Positions 63,325 through 64,000 of a stretch of DNA of 64,000 bases are shown piece by piece (the stretch's first letter is position 1; each line of letters opens with the position of its first letter). Under the pieces are notes generated by a model. That model saw nothing but the letters and a program-made list of their open reading frames with translations, was not told the DNA's origin and did not search any database. Position numbers and translations under genes: made by a program. This DNA is from an uncultured Cohaesibacter sp. (GTDB lineage Bacteria; Pseudomonadota; Alphaproteobacteria; Rhizobiales; Cohaesibacteraceae). The stretch lies in assembly GCF_963676275.1 (NCBI RefSeq), contig NZ_OY781091.1, positions 908,775 to 972,774 on the forward strand, read 5' to 3'.

Positions 63325-64000
63325 ATGCCGCAATATGGCCTGTCCGGCACGATCTGGCTCCACGGGGGACGGCTCGTCGAGCCGTTTGAGCTGAGACTGT
63401 CGACGGGCTGGAACGGCTTGCTCGGGCCTTCGGGCTCGGGCAAGTCGACGCTCTTGCGCCTGATTGGCGGGCTGCATTGCGAGGCGAGGCTGGAAGGATG
63501 CCGCAAGGGGGCCGAGCGCATCGGCTGGATGGCCCAGTCAGACCTCATGCAGCCGCGGCTCTCGGTGTTGCAGAATGTCATGTTGATTGAAAGACTGGCC
63601 GGGCGCAAGGCAGATCCGGAGCGGGCAAGGGCGCTGTTGGCCTCCGTCGGCCTGTCCGGTTATGAGAAAAAGAAGCCGGACGCCCTGTCCGGAGGCCAGC
63701 GGCAGAGAGTGGCACTGGCGCGCACACTGATGAGTGATGCGGATCTCATTCTGCTCGACGAACCCTTCTCGGCTCTGGATCCGGCCACCCGCGCTACCAT
63801 GCAGGAACTGGCCTTTGAACATTTCGCCGGACGCACCGTGTTGCTGGTTACCCATGATCCGGCTGAGGCCTTGCGGCTATGCCAAAGCATATGGCTGCTG
63901 AAGGCGGGCAGGCTGCATGAAGTCGCCGCGCTGCCGGGCCAGACTGTCAGCAAGCCCCACGCCCTTGATGATCCAGCCCTTGCGGAGCAAGCGGCTCTCC
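63325..64000 (+). CDS. thiZ: ThiZ-like ABC transporter ATPase, 3' end cut by window edge
   Basis: Open to the edge, 225 residues visible. Translation from ATG 63325 (AGGGGGC upstream) gives all ABC motifs: Walker A LGPSGSGKSTLLRLI, Q-loop WMAQSDLMQPRLSV, signature DALSGGQRQRVALAR, Walker B LILLDEPFSALDP and switch LLVTHDPAEAL. It powers uptake of the thiamine precursor captured by ThiY. The end of the gene and the permease thiX lie outside the window. Confidence 0.93.
   Translation, partial: MPQYGLSGTIWLHGGRLVEPFELRLSTGWNGLLGPSGSGKSTLLRLIGGLHCEARLEGCRKGAERIGWMAQSDLMQPRLSVLQNVMLIERLAGRKADPERARALLASVGLSGYEKKKPDALSGGQRQRVALARTLMSDADLILLDEPFSALDPATRATMQELAFEHFAGRTVLLVTHDPAEALRLCQSIWLLKAGRLHEVAALPGQTVSKPHALDDPALAEQAAL

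Overview
The window looks like a chromosomal segment of an alphaproteobacterium, most likely Hyphomicrobiales (Rhizobiales). The evidence is a heme-PAS FixL with FixJ and a FixK-type regulator, ccoNOQP and ccoGHIS operons, an ALAS-type hemA, homologues of the polar and cell-cycle proteins PodJ and PdhS, MocR and phasin genes, and a tRNA-His with A73 and no encoded G-1. The exact genus cannot be read from the sequence. I see no insertion sequence, prophage, CRISPR array or integrase.

Layout. 1-7 kb: a truncated TIGR02186-type gene coupled to a TSUP exporter, then a 1562-residue PodJ-like SEL1 protein. 7-12 kb: MerR regulator, NUDIX hydrolase, DUF2336 protein, a coiled-coil envelope protein and an endonuclease/exonuclease/phosphatase-fold protein. 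12-18 kb: a LuxR-type response regulator facing a very large SSS-type hybrid histidine kinase, then a class I aminotransferase. 18-35 kb: the microoxic module. FixL (O2 sensor) and FixJ are followed by FixK, hemN, ccoNOQP (cbb3 oxidase) and ccoGHIS (its assembly genes). Boxes of the form TTGA-N6-TCAA stand before hemN and ccoN. An alpha/beta hydrolase and an AbrB-type membrane protein are interspersed. 35-40 kb: a small membrane protein coupled to a DedA protein, a LysE exporter, a chemoreceptor and an adjacent sugar-type binding protein. 40-48 kb: hemA, a B12-binding radical SAM enzyme, a lone receiver protein, a RecD-like helicase, a TetR regulator, and a DegT/StrS-fold protein without the PLP lysine. 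48-54 kb: an RpiR regulator divergent from a BKACE-fold protein without its zinc ligands plus a NUDIX enzyme, then a threonine-dehydratase-like gene divergent from a MocR regulator with a clear repeat-type operator between them. 54-64 kb: a 1522-residue PdhS-type kinase, a phasin, tRNA-His, then a TPP riboswitch and a thiamine-precursor salvage operon thiM-thiE-thiD-thiY-thiZ, cut by the right edge.

How the genes work together. The 18-35 kb block is one regulatory circuit: low O2 releases FixL inhibition, FixJ induces fixK, and FixK should activate hemN and ccoNOQP through the visible boxes. CcoGHIS supplies copper and assembly functions. ALAS (hemA) supplies the heme precursor. The thiamine operon salvages thiazole and pyrimidine moieties under TPP control.

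The least explained items are the two degenerate enzyme-fold proteins (46.7 kb and 49.3 kb), the B12 radical SAM enzyme, the chemoreceptor/binding-protein pair, the arrays of short 11-13 bp tandem repeats between genes, and the operator-like repeats before fixK, mocR, rpiR, tetR and the phasin gene.
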